Origin: Streptomyces sp. DH24
GTDB lineage: Bacteria > Actinomycetota > Actinomycetes > Streptomycetales > Streptomycetaceae
Direction of reading: 5' to 3'
Assembly: GCF_029813775.1 (NCBI RefSeq)
Contig: NZ_JARVKW010000012.1
Span: forward strand, 1-64,000
Length of the DNA: 64,000 nt
Positions 9,163-19,000 of the stretch are shown here, piece after piece. The notes beneath the pieces are model-generated. The model saw only the letters and a list, made by a program, of their open reading frames with translations, ran no database searches and was not told where the DNA came from. Numbering within the stretch: the first letter of the stretch is position 1; the number at the start of each line of letters is the position of its first letter. The translations under genes and the position numbers were made by a program.

Positions 9163-10487
9163 GCGAGGGCAACGATGCGCGACGCGAGCCGCGGGAGCGA
9201 CACGAGCCGACGCGGCCGAACGGGCAAGATCCGAAGCAATCGCACGCTGGGAACGGAACTGTGAACCACGGCCCCGACGACCAGGGCCCCGACAAGCAGG
9301 GGCCTGCCGAACTGGGCTCCGAGGAACGGGAAGCCGCCGCCGGGCAGGGTCCCGAGGAGCGGGAGCCCGCCGCCGGGCAGAGCTCCGGCAGGACGGAGCC
9401 CGCCGCCCGCGACCGGGCCCCCGAAGGGCTCGCCGCGCCCGCCGGCCCGGACGGACCCGACGAACCCGACGCACTCGACGGGTTCGGCTCGGACGAGCTG
9501 GCCCTGCGCCGGATGCTGCACCAGGCGGTGCAGGACGTCGAACCCCGTGACGGCACCCTGGACCACCTGCGGCGGGCGGTCCCCGCGAGGCGGGCCCGCA
9601 AGCGGCAGGCGGCCGTGGGAATGGCGGCGGCCGCGCTGTTCGTCTGTACCGCCGTCCCGGCTCTCGTCCACGTCTCCAACTCCACCGGCTCCGACGCCAA
9701 CCCCTCCGCCGTCGGCCACGCCTCCCAGGCGCAGGGCGGCTCCACCGAGGGCAAGGGTCCGAACGGTGGGGGGAGCGCCTCCGGCGGTGACGCCGGGAAG
9801 GCCGAGGAGAAGGGCCAGGACGGCAAGAAGGAGGACGAGAAGGACAACGGCGGCTCCGATGCCGGTACCGGTGTCACCGAGGGCGCCGACCCGTCGTCCA
9901 GCACCATCGCCGGCGGGGCCGCGCTGTGCACGGCGGCCGAGCTCGGCACGGCCACCGGCAGCAGCGGAGCCCCCGACTCCACCGGAGCGGTCTACGGCTC
10001 CTTCCGCGTCACCAACGTCTCCTCCACCGCCTGCACCGTCGGCGGTCCCGGCAGCGTCGGCACGCTGGCGGGCGGCGCGGCCGACCCGACCAAGGTGGGC
10101 ACCCAGCGGCACGTGGCCGGGGACGCCGCGGCGGGCCTGCCCGACCCGTCGACCGAGTCCGCCGCCCTGCTGCTCCAGCCGGGGGCCTCGTACGAGGTCA
10201 AGTTCGCCTGGGTGCCGTCGGAGACGTGCCCCACCAACAACAGCGGCGGCACCACGGGCGGCAACCCGGACCCGTCGCCGGAACCGACGCCCTCCGACGA
10301 GCCGACGACGACGAACTCCTCCGGAGGCGCCACCGGCACGTCGCCCCAGCTGGTCACCGAGGACGGCATGGCCGACGGCAGCGTCACGGTCACCTACACC
10401 TCGGACACGGGCGCCTCGACATCGGTGACGATCTCCAACGCCTGCGCGGGAACCGTCTACTGGACGGGCGTGCTGGCGGCGCAGTAG
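9159..10487 (+). CDS. Single-pass membrane protein translationally coupled to the sigma factor
   Basis: 442 aa. Residues 1-150 are cytoplasmic and rich in Gly/Glu/Pro, with a short conserved-looking helix (LALRRMLHQAVQDVEPRDGT, residues 114-133); one membrane segment lies at about 151-171. The outside part begins with a Gly/Lys/Glu-rich linker and ends in a beta-rich domain with FRVTNVSSTACTVGGPGSV, resembling DUF4232-type domains. Its 4-base overlap with the sigma gene and its topology fit an anti-sigma or co-regulator role. That role is inference from position only. The N-terminus has the repeat PEEREPAAGQ. Confidence 0.6.
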   Translation: MSEGNDARREPRERHEPTRPNGQDPKQSHAGNGTVNHGPDDQGPDKQGPAELGSEEREAAAGQGPEEREPAAGQSSGRTEPAARDRAPEGLAAPAGPDGPDEPDALDGFGSDELALRRMLHQAVQDVEPRDGTLDHLRRAVPARRARKRQAAVGMAAAALFVCTAVPALVHVSNSTGSDANPSAVGHASQAQGGSTEGKGPNGGGSASGGDAGKAEEKGQDGKKEDEKDNGGSDAGTGVTEGADPSSSTIAGGAALCTAAELGTATGSSGAPDSTGAVYGSFRVTNVSSTACTVGGPGSVGTLAGGAADPTKVGTQRHVAGDAAAGLPDPSTESAALLLQPGASYEVKFAWVPSETCPTNNSGGTTGGNPDPSPEPTPSDEPTTTNSSGGATGTSPQLVTEDGMADGSVTVTYTSDTGASTSVTISNACAGTVYWTGVLAAQ

Positions 10488-10557
10488 CGCGTGGGCGCCG
10501 ACGGCACCCCGTCGGCGCCCGACCGTGCCCGACGCTCCCGGGCGGCAGGGGCCGCGC

Positions 10558-11355
10558 TCAGGCGGTGACGCGCTCGGCGCCGGCGCCCTCGCCCTCCGTC
10601 TCGACCAGTCCGAGCTCCGCGTCCCGCAGGAACTCGACCTCGCGGCGCAGCAGCCGGAACCACATGAAGACCACGAACCCGGCGAAGGCGAACCACTCCG
10701 CTGTGTACCCCAGGTTCTGGAACGCCTTCAGGTCCAGTCCCGTCCCCTGCGGCGCGATGGCCGGCACGGCCGCCATCCCGGAGTCCCCGTCGGCCAGCGT
10801 GACCCACGCGTCGTACACGTCGTAGGGCACCAGGTTCACCAGGGACGCCGCGCTGATCGCCCCGGTCTGCCCGGACGGCAGCCCGCTGCGCGCGCTGACC
10901 CCGTTGTTCCCGGGCGTCTCGGACGCCTGGAGCGCCCCGGTCACGGTGACCTCGCCCTTCGGCGGGGCGGGGGCCTTCGCCGCGTCGGCGTCCCCGGGCA
11001 GCCAGCCCCGCACGACGGGCAGGGCCCTGCCGCTGTCGGTCCGCAGCAGCGTCAGGACGTAGAAGCCGCGCTTGCCGTCCAGCTCACGGTCGGGGACCAG
11101 CAGCTGCTCGTGGTACCGCCCGGTCGCCGTGGCCTGCCGGCCGGACGTCGCCCTGTCCACCGGCAGCAGCTCGTCCAGCGGGGCGGGTGCCTCCGCGCGG
11201 TTCGCCGCGGCCTGTTCGGTCACGCTCCGGTCCTCCTGGACGCGGTCCTCGAAGCGGCCGAGCTGCCAGGACCCCATGAACACGCAGAAGGGGATGGCGA
11301 GCAGCACGAAGACGTTGATCCCCCACCAGCGGGGCGTCAGCAGAAACCGGTACAC
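10558..11355 (-). CDS. SURF1 family cytochrome oxidase assembly protein
   Basis: 265 aa from a GTG (11355), where the protein begins YRFLLTPRWWGINVFVLL. Membrane helices lie at about residues 10-30 and near 225-242, with the extracytoplasmic SURF1 domain between them (GSWQLGRFEDR, VVRGWLP, NLGYTAEWFAFA). SURF1 proteins help insert heme into the aa3 oxidase. The family layout of two terminal helices is complete. The longer open frame upstream is antisense to the peptidase and is not part of the gene. It is transcribed divergently from the S9 peptidase. Confidence 0.92.
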   Translation of the reverse strand: MYRFLLTPRWWGINVFVLLAIPFCVFMGSWQLGRFEDRVQEDRSVTEQAAANRAEAPAPLDELLPVDRATSGRQATATGRYHEQLLVPDRELDGKRGFYVLTLLRTDSGRALPVVRGWLPGDADAAKAPAPPKGEVTVTGALQASETPGNNGVSARSGLPSGQTGAISAASLVNLVPYDVYDAWVTLADGDSGMAAVPAIAPQGTGLDLKAFQNLGYTAEWFAFAGFVVFMWFRLLRREVEFLRDAELGLVETEGEGAGAERVTA

Positions 11356-11487
11356 GCCTTCAACGGTACGGGGCTCTCGCGGGTTCCCCGGCCGCGGGGT
11401 CGAGGGCTCGGGGACGGCCTGGTGGGGGACCGGTGGAAGTTGTCCACAGGCTGAGGGCCCCGGCAGCGGATTGTCACCGAGGACGGG

Positions 11488-11493
11488 CAGTAT
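11488..11493 (+). promoter_or_regulatory. -10 hexamer of a probably leaderless promoter (S9 peptidase)
   Basis: CAGTAT lies six bases before the ATG at 11500, with no ribosome binding site between them. Confidence 0.4.
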
Positions 11494-11499
11494 GGGGCC

Positions 11500-13320
11500 A
11501 TGACTGAGAGCAACGGGTCCGCGGCGCGGGATCAGCGGCGCAACGAGGAAATGCCGGACTGGGAGAAGCGATTCCGGGCACCCCGGGTGTCGCTGCCCGA
11601 CTGGGCGGAGGACGCCCCGGACCGCTCCCTGTTCGTGTCGAACGCGACGGGGACGTACGAGCTGTACGCCTGGGACCGGTCGACGGGCGGGCAGCGCCAG
11701 GTGACCGACCGGCCCAACGGCACGACGGACGGCGTGCTCTCCCCGGACGGCGAGTGGATCTGGTGGTTCGACGACAAGGACGGCGACGAGTTCGGCGTGT
11801 GGCGCCGCCAGCCGTTCGCGGGCGGTGCCGACGAGCTCGCGGTGCCCGGCCTGCAGCCGTCGTACCCGGCGGGCCTGGCCCTCGGCAGGGACGGCCGTAC
11901 GGCGGTGGTGGGCCGCTCCACGGACGAAGACGGCACGACGATCCACCTCGCGCGCGTCGGGGAGGCCCCGGTGGAGATCTACCGGCACCGGGAGTCGGCG
12001 GGCGTCGGCGACCTCTCGCACGACGGCACGCTGATCGCCATCGAGCACACGGAGCACGGGGACGCGATGCACTCCGCGCTGCGCGTCCTGCGCCCGGACG
12101 GCACGCCCGTCGCCGAGCTGGACGACACCGAGGGCGGCACGCGTGAGCTGGGCCTGGAGGTGCTGGGCTTCGCACCCGTCGACGGGGACACGCGGCTGCT
12201 CATCGGCCACCAGCGCCGGGGCCGCTGGGAGCCGCTGGTGTGGGACGTGGCCTCGGGCGAGCAGACGGACCTGGCGCTGGAGCTGCCGGGCGACGTGAGC
12301 GCCGAGTGGTACCCGGACGGCTCGGGCCTGCTCGTCGCGCACAGCTTCGAGGCCCGCAGCGAGCTGTTCCGCTACGACTTCGCGCACCGCGAGCTGATCG
12401 AGATCCCCACCCCGGCGGGCACGGTGTCGGGCGCGACGGCCCGCCCGGACGGCAGCGTGGAGTACCTGTGGTCGTCGGCCGCCGAGCCGCCGGCGGTGCG
12501 TTCCACGAGCGGCCGGGTCGTCCTGGACCCGCCCGGCATGAAGTCCCCGGGCTCGGTGCCGGTCGAGGACGTGTGGGTGGAGGGCCCGGGCGGCCGCATC
12601 CACGCCCTGGTCCAGAAGCCGGCGGGCGCGACGGGACCGCTGCCGACGGTCTTCGACATCCACGGCGGACCGACGTGGCACGACAGCGACTCCTTCGCCG
12701 CGGGCCCGGCGGCCTGGGTGGACCACGGGTACGCGGTGGTCCGCGTCAACTACCGGGGCTCCACGGGCTACGGCCGCGCCTGGACGGACGCGCTGAAGCA
12801 CCGCGTCGGGCTGATCGAGCTCGAGGACATCGCGGCGGTCCGCGAATGGGCCATCGCCTCCGGCCTCGCGGACCCGGCCCGGCTGATCCTCACCGGCGGC
12901 TCCTGGGGCGGCTACCTCACCCTGCTCGGGCTCGGCGTGCAGCCGGACGCCTGGACGCTGGGCATCGCGGCGGTCCCGGTCGCCGACTACGTCACGGCGT
13001 ACCACGACGAGATGGAAGCGCTGAAGGCCATGGACCGCACGCTGCTGGGCGGCACCCCGGAGGAGGTCCCGGACCGCTTCGAGGCGTCGTCCCCGATCAC
13101 CTACGTCGACCGGGTCAAGGCCCCGGTGTACATCTCGGCCGGCGTGAACGACCCGCGCTGCCCGATCCGCCAGATCGAGAACTACGTCAAGCGCCTGGAG
13201 TCGAGGGGCGCCCCGCACGAGGTCTACCGCTACGACGCGGGCCACGGCTCCCTGGTGGTGGAGGAGCGCATCAAGCAGGTCCAGCTGGAACTGGACTTCG
13301 CGGCGCGGCACTTGGGCTAG
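11500..13320 (+). CDS. S9 family serine peptidase (prolyl oligopeptidase / acylaminoacyl peptidase type)
   Basis: 606 aa, no signal peptide, so cytoplasmic. The first 370 residues form a WD/TolB-like beta propeller (repeated SPDGEW, YPDGSG, RPDGS motifs). The C-terminal alpha/beta-hydrolase domain has HGGPTW, the nucleophile elbow GGSWGG (Ser468), Asp551 in VNDPRCP and His582 in DAGHGS, so the catalytic triad is complete. These enzymes trim short peptides. The start follows a -10-like hexamer directly, which suggests a leaderless transcript. Confidence 0.93.
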   Translation: MTESNGSAARDQRRNEEMPDWEKRFRAPRVSLPDWAEDAPDRSLFVSNATGTYELYAWDRSTGGQRQVTDRPNGTTDGVLSPDGEWIWWFDDKDGDEFGVWRRQPFAGGADELAVPGLQPSYPAGLALGRDGRTAVVGRSTDEDGTTIHLARVGEAPVEIYRHRESAGVGDLSHDGTLIAIEHTEHGDAMHSALRVLRPDGTPVAELDDTEGGTRELGLEVLGFAPVDGDTRLLIGHQRRGRWEPLVWDVASGEQTDLALELPGDVSAEWYPDGSGLLVAHSFEARSELFRYDFAHRELIEIPTPAGTVSGATARPDGSVEYLWSSAAEPPAVRSTSGRVVLDPPGMKSPGSVPVEDVWVEGPGGRIHALVQKPAGATGPLPTVFDIHGGPTWHDSDSFAAGPAAWVDHGYAVVRVNYRGSTGYGRAWTDALKHRVGLIELEDIAAVREWAIASGLADPARLILTGGSWGGYLTLLGLGVQPDAWTLGIAAVPVADYVTAYHDEMEALKAMDRTLLGGTPEEVPDRFEASSPITYVDRVKAPVYISAGVNDPRCPIRQIENYVKRLESRGAPHEVYRYDAGHGSLVVEERIKQVQLELDFAARHLG

Positions 13321-13599
13321 CCCCGAGGGCGGGGAGGAGGCGGCGGCGGGGGCGCGGACGGCACCCGTCGTCGCCGGGGCGGGACGACCCGCTTGCGACG
13401 CTTGGCTCGGACAGCCGCTCCGGCGGCGCCGGGGGGACAAGCCGCTCCGGCGGCGGCGGGCCGGATCATCGCGGCCCAGGGTCCACGGCCCATGGCTCGC
13501 GGTGGTCCTGCTCCCGGCCCCGCCTGCTCCGGGCCCCGCCTGATTCTGGCCACTGCGCCTGCTCCCGGCCACTCCGCCTGTTTCCGGGCTGCTCCTCTG

Positions 13600-13857
13600 C
13601 TACTCCTCCTGCCGCTCGGCGCGGTTGAGGCCTCGGGCGATCTCCTGGAGGATCTCCTGCTCGGACCGCCCGGTCATCCGCCCCATCTGCTGCAACAGCA
13701 GCGCGCAGAGCGCGGTGGCGCCGTCGGCGACCTGGTCGAGATTGCCGTCGGAGACCCGGCGCGCGGCCATGTACTGCGTCATCAGGTCGTTTCCGGACAC
13801 GTAGGCGGTCATGGCCTCGATACCGAGCCGCACGCGGTCGTAGTCGTTGGTCGTCAC
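13600..13857 (-). CDS. Small conserved helical protein
   Basis: 85 aa. The GTG at 13857 has GGAAG ten bases upstream; another GTG three codons earlier is too close to it. The protein is predicted helical, with YDRVRLGIEAMTAYVSGNDL and EQEILQEIARGLNRAER, and has no membrane segment or Cys motif. The gap before it (13321-13599) has loose repeats of GCCTGCTCCCGGCC and nothing coding. I do not recognise a function. It is followed on the same strand, in reverse order, by the acetyltransferase gene upstream. Confidence 0.6.
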   Translation of the reverse strand: MTTNDYDRVRLGIEAMTAYVSGNDLMTQYMAARRVSDGNLDQVADGATALCALLLQQMGRMTGRSEQEILQEIARGLNRAERQEE

Positions 13858-13916
13858 GGGCGCCACGCTTCCACGGCGGCCGGTCGCGGCGCCACCCCGG
13901 GCTGTGGAGGGCGCCG

Positions 13917-14504
13917 CTACGTCCGCAGGTCGAGCCGCATCAGGACGCGCGGATGACCGGCCAGCACCGAGGTGGTGTCGGCGGCGTGGACGAAGCCGGC
14001 GCGCTCGAAGTTCTTCCGCAGGCCGGGGTAGGCCATGGTCATGTCGACCCTGGCGTCGCCGTTGTCGAGCGGGTAGGCCTCGACGGCCGGTGCGCCGTGC
14101 GCGCGGGCGAACTCGACGGCGCCGGCGACGAGGGCGTGCGAGATGCCCTTCTTGCGGTGACCGGGGCGTACCCGGATGCACCACAGGGACCAGACCGGCA
14201 GGTCGTCGACGTGCGGGATCTTGCGGTTGCGCGCGAACGAGGTGGCCGCGCGCGGGGCCACGGCGGCCCAGCCCACGGGCTCGTCCCCGTCGTAGGCGAG
14301 CACGCCCGGCGGAGGGTTCTCGCGGCACAGCTCGGCGACGTACGCGCCGCGGGCCGGTCCGCGCAGCTCATTGTTGAGCTTGGACGGGATGCGGTAACTC
14401 AGGCACCAGCACACGTTGGCGCCGGGTGATTTCGGGCCGACCAGGGTCCGCACGTCCTCGAAGACCGAAGCCGGCCGGACGTCGATGGGCATGTCCTGTG
14501 CCAT
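13917..14504 (-). CDS. GNAT family N-acetyltransferase
   Basis: 195 aa from an ATG at 14504. The acetyl-CoA-binding core is IRVRPGHRKKGISHALVAGA, the Q/RxxGxG/A signature of GNAT enzymes, with WSLWCIRV before it and AYPGLRKNFERAGFVHA after it. N-terminal part VCWCLSYRIPSKLNNELRG is typical of a Streptomyces subgroup whose substrate is not known. No clear ribosome binding site; a second ATG four codons in is possible. It lies 59 bp upstream of the small gene ending at 13600 and may share its transcript. Confidence 0.85.
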   Translation of the reverse strand: MAQDMPIDVRPASVFEDVRTLVGPKSPGANVCWCLSYRIPSKLNNELRGPARGAYVAELCRENPPPGVLAYDGDEPVGWAAVAPRAATSFARNRKIPHVDDLPVWSLWCIRVRPGHRKKGISHALVAGAVEFARAHGAPAVEAYPLDNGDARVDMTMAYPGLRKNFERAGFVHAADTTSVLAGHPRVLMRLDLRT

Positions 14505-14581
14505 GGCGCGAGGGTAGCGGTCGGCCGGACGGGACCGGCGGCCCGACCGGCCCGCTGGAGCGGCCGGCCGGGCACCTCCGG

Positions 14582-15052
14582 TTATGCCGAGTGGCCGGGC
14601 TGGTAGCCGCCGGCGGGCTGCTGCACGAGGACGTTCGCGCGGTTGTAGGCGTTGATGAGGGCGATGGTGCACACCAGGGCGGCCAACTGCTCCTCGTCGT
14701 AGTGCTTGGCGGCGTTGTCCCACACCTCGTCCGTGACGCCGCCCGCGTCGGCGAGGCGGGTGGCCTGCTCCGTCAGCTCCAGGGCGGCGCGCTCGGCCTC
14801 GGTGAAGACCGTGGCCTCACGCCAGGCCGCGACCAGGTTGATGCGGTCCGAGGTCTCTCCGGCGTGCGCGGCGTCCTTGGTGTGCATGTCGACGCAGAAG
14901 CTGCAGCCGTTGATCTGGCTGGCGCGGATGTTCACGAGTTCCTGTGTCGAGGCCGGCAGCGTCGAGCCCGCGAGTACCTTGCCCGCCGCGACGATGTGCT
15001 TGCCGAACTGGGCTGCCACCGGGCTGGCGAAGAGGTTCAGCCTGGGTTCCAT
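14582..15052 (-). CDS. Carboxymuconolactone decarboxylase / AhpD-like protein
   Basis: 156 aa. ATG at 15052 with AGGAG seven bases upstream; the longer open frame lacks such a site. The CxxC motif CSFCVDMHTKDA near residue 55, with the downstream His, is the AhpD-type redox centre. Family members act as peroxidase partners or small-molecule decarboxylases. Here the redox motif favours a peroxide-reducing role. No alkyl hydroperoxide reductase gene stands nearby. Confidence 0.88.
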   Translation of the reverse strand: MEPRLNLFASPVAAQFGKHIVAAGKVLAGSTLPASTQELVNIRASQINGCSFCVDMHTKDAAHAGETSDRINLVAAWREATVFTEAERAALELTEQATRLADAGGVTDEVWDNAAKHYDEEQLAALVCTIALINAYNRANVLVQQPAGGYQPGHSA

Positions 15053-15225
15053 GGTGCACTCCTGTGCTGTTGTCGATGGGTCCACCCCCTTGGACGGAAT
15101 GACCCCCGCAAAGTGTGACATGGGTGGAATTGTTCATACGGTATGACCGGCCGCGCGACACGGGGTGGCGTACGTCGACGTGGAGCCGGGTGGACGTCGG
15201 CGCGGCCGCCGTCCGGCATCCCCGA

Positions 15226-15231
15226 TAGAAT
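15226..15231 (+). promoter_or_regulatory. -10 hexamer of a leaderless promoter (DUF6233 gene)
   Basis: TAGAAT ends seven bases before the GTG at 15239, the spacing expected when transcription starts on the start codon. Confidence 0.55.
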
Positions 15232-15238
15232 CGAACGC

Positions 15239-15574
15239 GTGAACGACCCGGGCCCGACGAGACTCGCACTGCTGCGCTTCCTCGAACGCGTGCAGGAACG
15301 CGACCTGGCCCGCACCCGCCGCTGGATAGCGGACGAGGAACGCCGCGCCGCCGAACAACGGCGCGGCATCGCGGCCCGCCCGCCGGCCCCGGACTGGCTC
15401 CTGGAGCAGGGCCTGGGCGGCCGGGCCCCGGTCTACGTCCACGTGGGCGGCTGCCACATGGCGGGCACCCGCGCGAAGGGCGTGACCCGGGACCAGGCGA
15501 TCCGCTCCCTCGCGGACCGGATCACCCCCTGCCCGCACTGCCGTCCGGACACGGCACTGGGACTCCTGGACTGA
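15239..15574 (+). CDS. DUF6233 family protein
   Basis: 111 aa. A charged N-terminal helix (LALLRFLERVQERDLARTRR, then ADEERRAAEQR) is followed by PDWLLEQGLGGRAPVYVHVG and two short Cys motifs (GGCHMAG and CPHC). I recognise this as the Streptomyces DUF6233 family, of unknown function; the Cys/His residues could bind metal. The GTG start is supported by TAGAAT seven bases upstream. Confidence 0.7.
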   Translation: MNDPGPTRLALLRFLERVQERDLARTRRWIADEERRAAEQRRGIAARPPAPDWLLEQGLGGRAPVYVHVGGCHMAGTRAKGVTRDQAIRSLADRITPCPHCRPDTALGLLD

Positions 15575-15585
15575 GGACGCCGCGC

Positions 15586-15687
15586 CCTGTCGTACCGATG
15601 GGGTCTCCTGCCGTACGGGTGGGTGACCTGCCGTGCCGATCGATGTCCTGCCGTACCGAGGAGTGACCTGTCGTACCCATGGGGTGC
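15586..15687 (+). repeat. Five tandem copies of a 20-bp repeat
   Basis: Copies start at 15586, 15607, 15627, 15647 and 15667, each beginning CCTG(C/T)CGT(A/G)C and ending near GGGTG. Spacing is 21, 20, 20 and 20. They lie in the gap before the small gene at 15732. Confidence 0.8.
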
Positions 15688-15731
15688 CCCGCGCGGATGC
15701 GCGCCCGGGCGAGCGGGACAATCCTGGAGGC

Positions 15732-15950
15732 ATGCCCGAGCAGCGCCCCGTCGTCGTCCAGCCGCCGTCCCCGACGGGCGGCCGACGCGTGCGGGTCGAC
15801 GGCGAGATCCTCGGACTCGCCCGCAGCATCGAGGACGTCGCCGAGTTCCTGCGCCGAGCGGGCCTCGACGTCGACGCGCTGGACCTCGCGTCCACGGACC
15901 TCATCGAATGGCGGGGCGGCGGGCCGTCGGTCTGGTCCACGGGGGTGTGA
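15732..15950 (+). CDS. Small hypothetical protein
   Basis: 72 aa. ATG with TGGAGG two bases upstream (ATCCTGGAGGC). Sequence VRVDGEILGLARSIEDVAEF and LRRAGLDVDALDLASTDLIE looks like a small compact alpha/beta fold. No membrane segment, no Cys. Family not recognised. Five 20-bp repeats lie just upstream, so the promoter must be inside or before them. Confidence 0.6.
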   Translation: MPEQRPVVVQPPSPTGGRRVRVDGEILGLARSIEDVAEFLRRAGLDVDALDLASTDLIEWRGGGPSVWSTGV

Positions 15951-16009
15951 GAGGACGCCGGTCGCGCCGGCCGCCCGTCACGAAACGTCCCACGGCCCGG
16001 CGCCCTGGT

Positions 16010-16015
16010 TACGCT
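16010..16015 (+). promoter_or_regulatory. -10 hexamer of a probably leaderless promoter (SARP gene)
   Basis: TACGCT ends six bases before the GTG at 16022; no ribosome binding site is present. Confidence 0.4.
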
Positions 16016-16021
16016 GCACGG

Positions 16022-19000
16022 GTGACCGTCGAGTTGTCCTTGTTGCAGCGTGTGTCCTTCCGCGACCGGGAGATCACCGCGCCGCGGCTGCGCGGCCTGC
16101 TCGCGCTCCTCGCGGAGGATCTGCGCACCGGTTGCAGCACCGGCCGGCTGGTGGAAGGGCTCTGGCCGGACGAGCAGCCGGAGCGGCCGGGCCGGGCGGT
16201 GCAGGTGCTCGTCTCGCGGGCACGGGCGCAGCTCGGTGCCGAGGTGATCGCGAGCACCGCGACCGGCTACCGGCTCGCGCTGGCCGAGACCCAGGTCGAC
16301 TCCTCCGCGCTGCTCCTGCACGCCGCCGCGAGCGCGGACCGGGCCAGGGCCGGGGACCACGCCGGTTCGCTGGCCGAGGCCGAGGCGGGCCTGGCGCTGT
16401 GGGAGGGCGACGGCACGGACGGCCAACTCGCCGACCCGGTCTCCGACTTGCGCGCGCTGCGGCTGCCCGCCCGCGAGTCCCTGGCCCGCGCCCGCGCGCT
16501 CGCCCTCGCCCGGCTGGGACGGCACGCGGAGGCCGTCGAACCGCTGACGGAGGCCGCCCGGGCGCACCGGCGCGACGAGGAGGTGCTGGCCGAACTGCTG
16601 CGCTGTGAGGCGGCGGTGCTCGGCCCCTCGGCGGCGCTGGCGCGGTACGAGGCCTACCGGCGGGAGCTGCGTGACGGGTTGGGCACCGACCCCGGGCCCG
16701 GACTCCAGGTCGTACAGCAGGAGTTGCTGCGCGGCGCGGCGCCCGTCGTACGCCGAGGCATACGGCACGAGCCGAACCCGCTGCTGGGCCGGGACGACGA
16801 CATCGCCGCCGTGACCCGGCTGCTGCACACCTCCCGCGTCGTGTCCGTCACCGGCCCCGGCGGCCTCGGCAAGACCCGGCTCGCACACGCCGTCGGCCGA
16901 CAATGGGGCGCCTCCGGCTCGGGTGCCCCGGGCTTGGGCGTCCCCGGTTCGGGTGCCCGGGGCGCGGGTGCTTCCGGTTCGGGTGCCCCGGGCTCGGGTG
17001 TCTCCGGCTCGGGTGCTCCGGGCTCGGGTGTCTCCGCTTCGGCCGCCCTCGCTTCGGCCGCCCTCGGTTCGGCCGCCCCCGGCTCGGGTGCCCCGGGCTT
17101 GGGTGTCTCCGGTTCAGCCGCCCTCGGTTCGGGCGTCCCCGGCTCGGGCGTCCCTGGCTCGGGCGCCTCCGGCTCGGCCGCCCCCGGCTCGGGCGCGGCC
17201 GGGAGTCCGCGGGCGGAACAGAGCGCGGTGCACGTCGTGCCGCTCGCGGGCGTCACCGCCGACGCGGACGTGGCGGGCGAAGTGGCCTCCGCGCTCGGCG
17301 CCGGCGACGGCCACGCCGGTGCCGGCGGACATCCGGGCTCCGCGGACCCGGTCCCCGGCATCCTCCGCGCCCTCGGCCCCGGTGCGACGCTGCTCGTGCT
17401 CGACAACTGCGAGCAGGTCGTCGGCGGCGCCGCCGACCTTGTCCAGTCCCTCGTCTCCGCCTCCAAGGACGTACGCGTACTGACGACCGGCCGATCACCG
17501 CTGGGCCTGACCTCCGAGGCGGTGTACGCGCTGCCGGAACTCGACCAGGACGTGTCCGCCGAGCTGTTCCGGCAGCGGGCGCAGGCGGCCCGGCCCGGTG
17601 TGGAACTGCCCGCCGAGGCAGTGGCGGAACTGTGCCGGCACCTCGACGGGTTGCCGCTGGCCGTGGAACTGGCCGCCGCCCGCGTCCGCGTGCTGTCCGT
17701 GCCGGAGATCGCCCGACGGCTCGGTGACCGCTTCGCCCTGCTGCGGGGCGGCGCCCGGGACGTACCCGAACGGCACCGCACCCTGCACGCGGTCGTCGAG
17801 TGGAGCTGGAACCTGCTGGAACCCCCGGCCCGCCGGGCACTGCGGACGCTCTCGCTGTTCCCCGGCGGCTTCACCGGCGAGGCGGCCGACCGCGTGCTCG
17901 GCGGCGACGCGTTGCTGCTCCTGGAGCAACTGACGGACCAGTCCCTGCTCAAGGCCGCGGACACGGCCGACGGCGGCGTCCGCTTCCACATGCTGGAGAC
18001 CGTACGGGAGTTCAGCGCGGCACGGCGCGCGGAGGCCGGCGAGGACGAGGCGGCCACCGACCGATTCCTCACCTGGGCACGGGACTTCGGCCGCGACCAC
18101 CACGACGTGCTCTTCGGCCCGGACCAGGTGGCGGCCTGGGACCGGATCAGGGGAGAGCAGGACAACCTCGTCCTCGCCCTGCGCCTCGCCCTCGCCCGCG
18201 GCGACGACTCCACCACCGCCGCGGTCGCCGCCGTGCTCTCCTGCCTGTGGTCCACCGGCTCCAACTACGCCCGCCTGGCCGCCCTCGCCGCCGACACCGG
18301 CCGGCCGCTGTCGCACTTCCGCCCCGGTCCCGAGGACGTCGAGACCGTCCGCACGGTGTCGGCGGTGAGCACCGCCACCGCGTTCATGGGCTACGGCCCG
18401 CACGCGGTGCGCCAGCTCGCCACCCTGCGCCGGCTGCCGCCCGGCCCGCCGGACACCCTGCCGCGCGCGCTGTCGGTCGTGCTGTGCGCCCTACCGGAGA
18501 TGCGCCCGCCCGAGTACACGGCGCTGCGCAGGCTGTGCGACGGCAGCGACCCTTCCGCGCCGGCCGGTGCCCCCGGCCGGCGCCACCCCATGCTGGCGTT
18601 CGTCGCCCAGTGCGTCGCGAGCTACGTGTGGGAGTACGAGAACGACGTGGAACGCGCCCTGGACACCGCGCGCGGCATGATCGCCGCCCTGGGGGACATC
18701 CGGAACCCGACCGCCGAGTTCATCGGCCACTCCAGGCTGAGCGACCTGTGCCTGCGCACGGAGCAGAGCAGGACCGCGTACGACCATCTCAAGGCCGCGC
18801 TCGCCGCCTGCGAGTCGACGGGCGCGTGGACCGACTCCGACGGCCTCCGCTGGGGCCTGGTCCTCGCCTGCCTCCAGCGCGGCGCCGTCGACGAGGCCGA
18901 GCAGTGGCTGCGGCAGACGGAACGCGAGCAACCACCGGAGCCGGCGGGCACGTCCGACACCGGGCTGCCCGCACGGGCGGAGATCGCCCTCGCCCGCGGC

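Noticed and set aside
10558..13572. A 1004-codon minus-strand frame that seems to join SURF1 with a long upstream domain.
   Set aside because: The part above 11355 is antisense to the S9 peptidase, which has a full catalytic triad. Only the SURF1 part is real.
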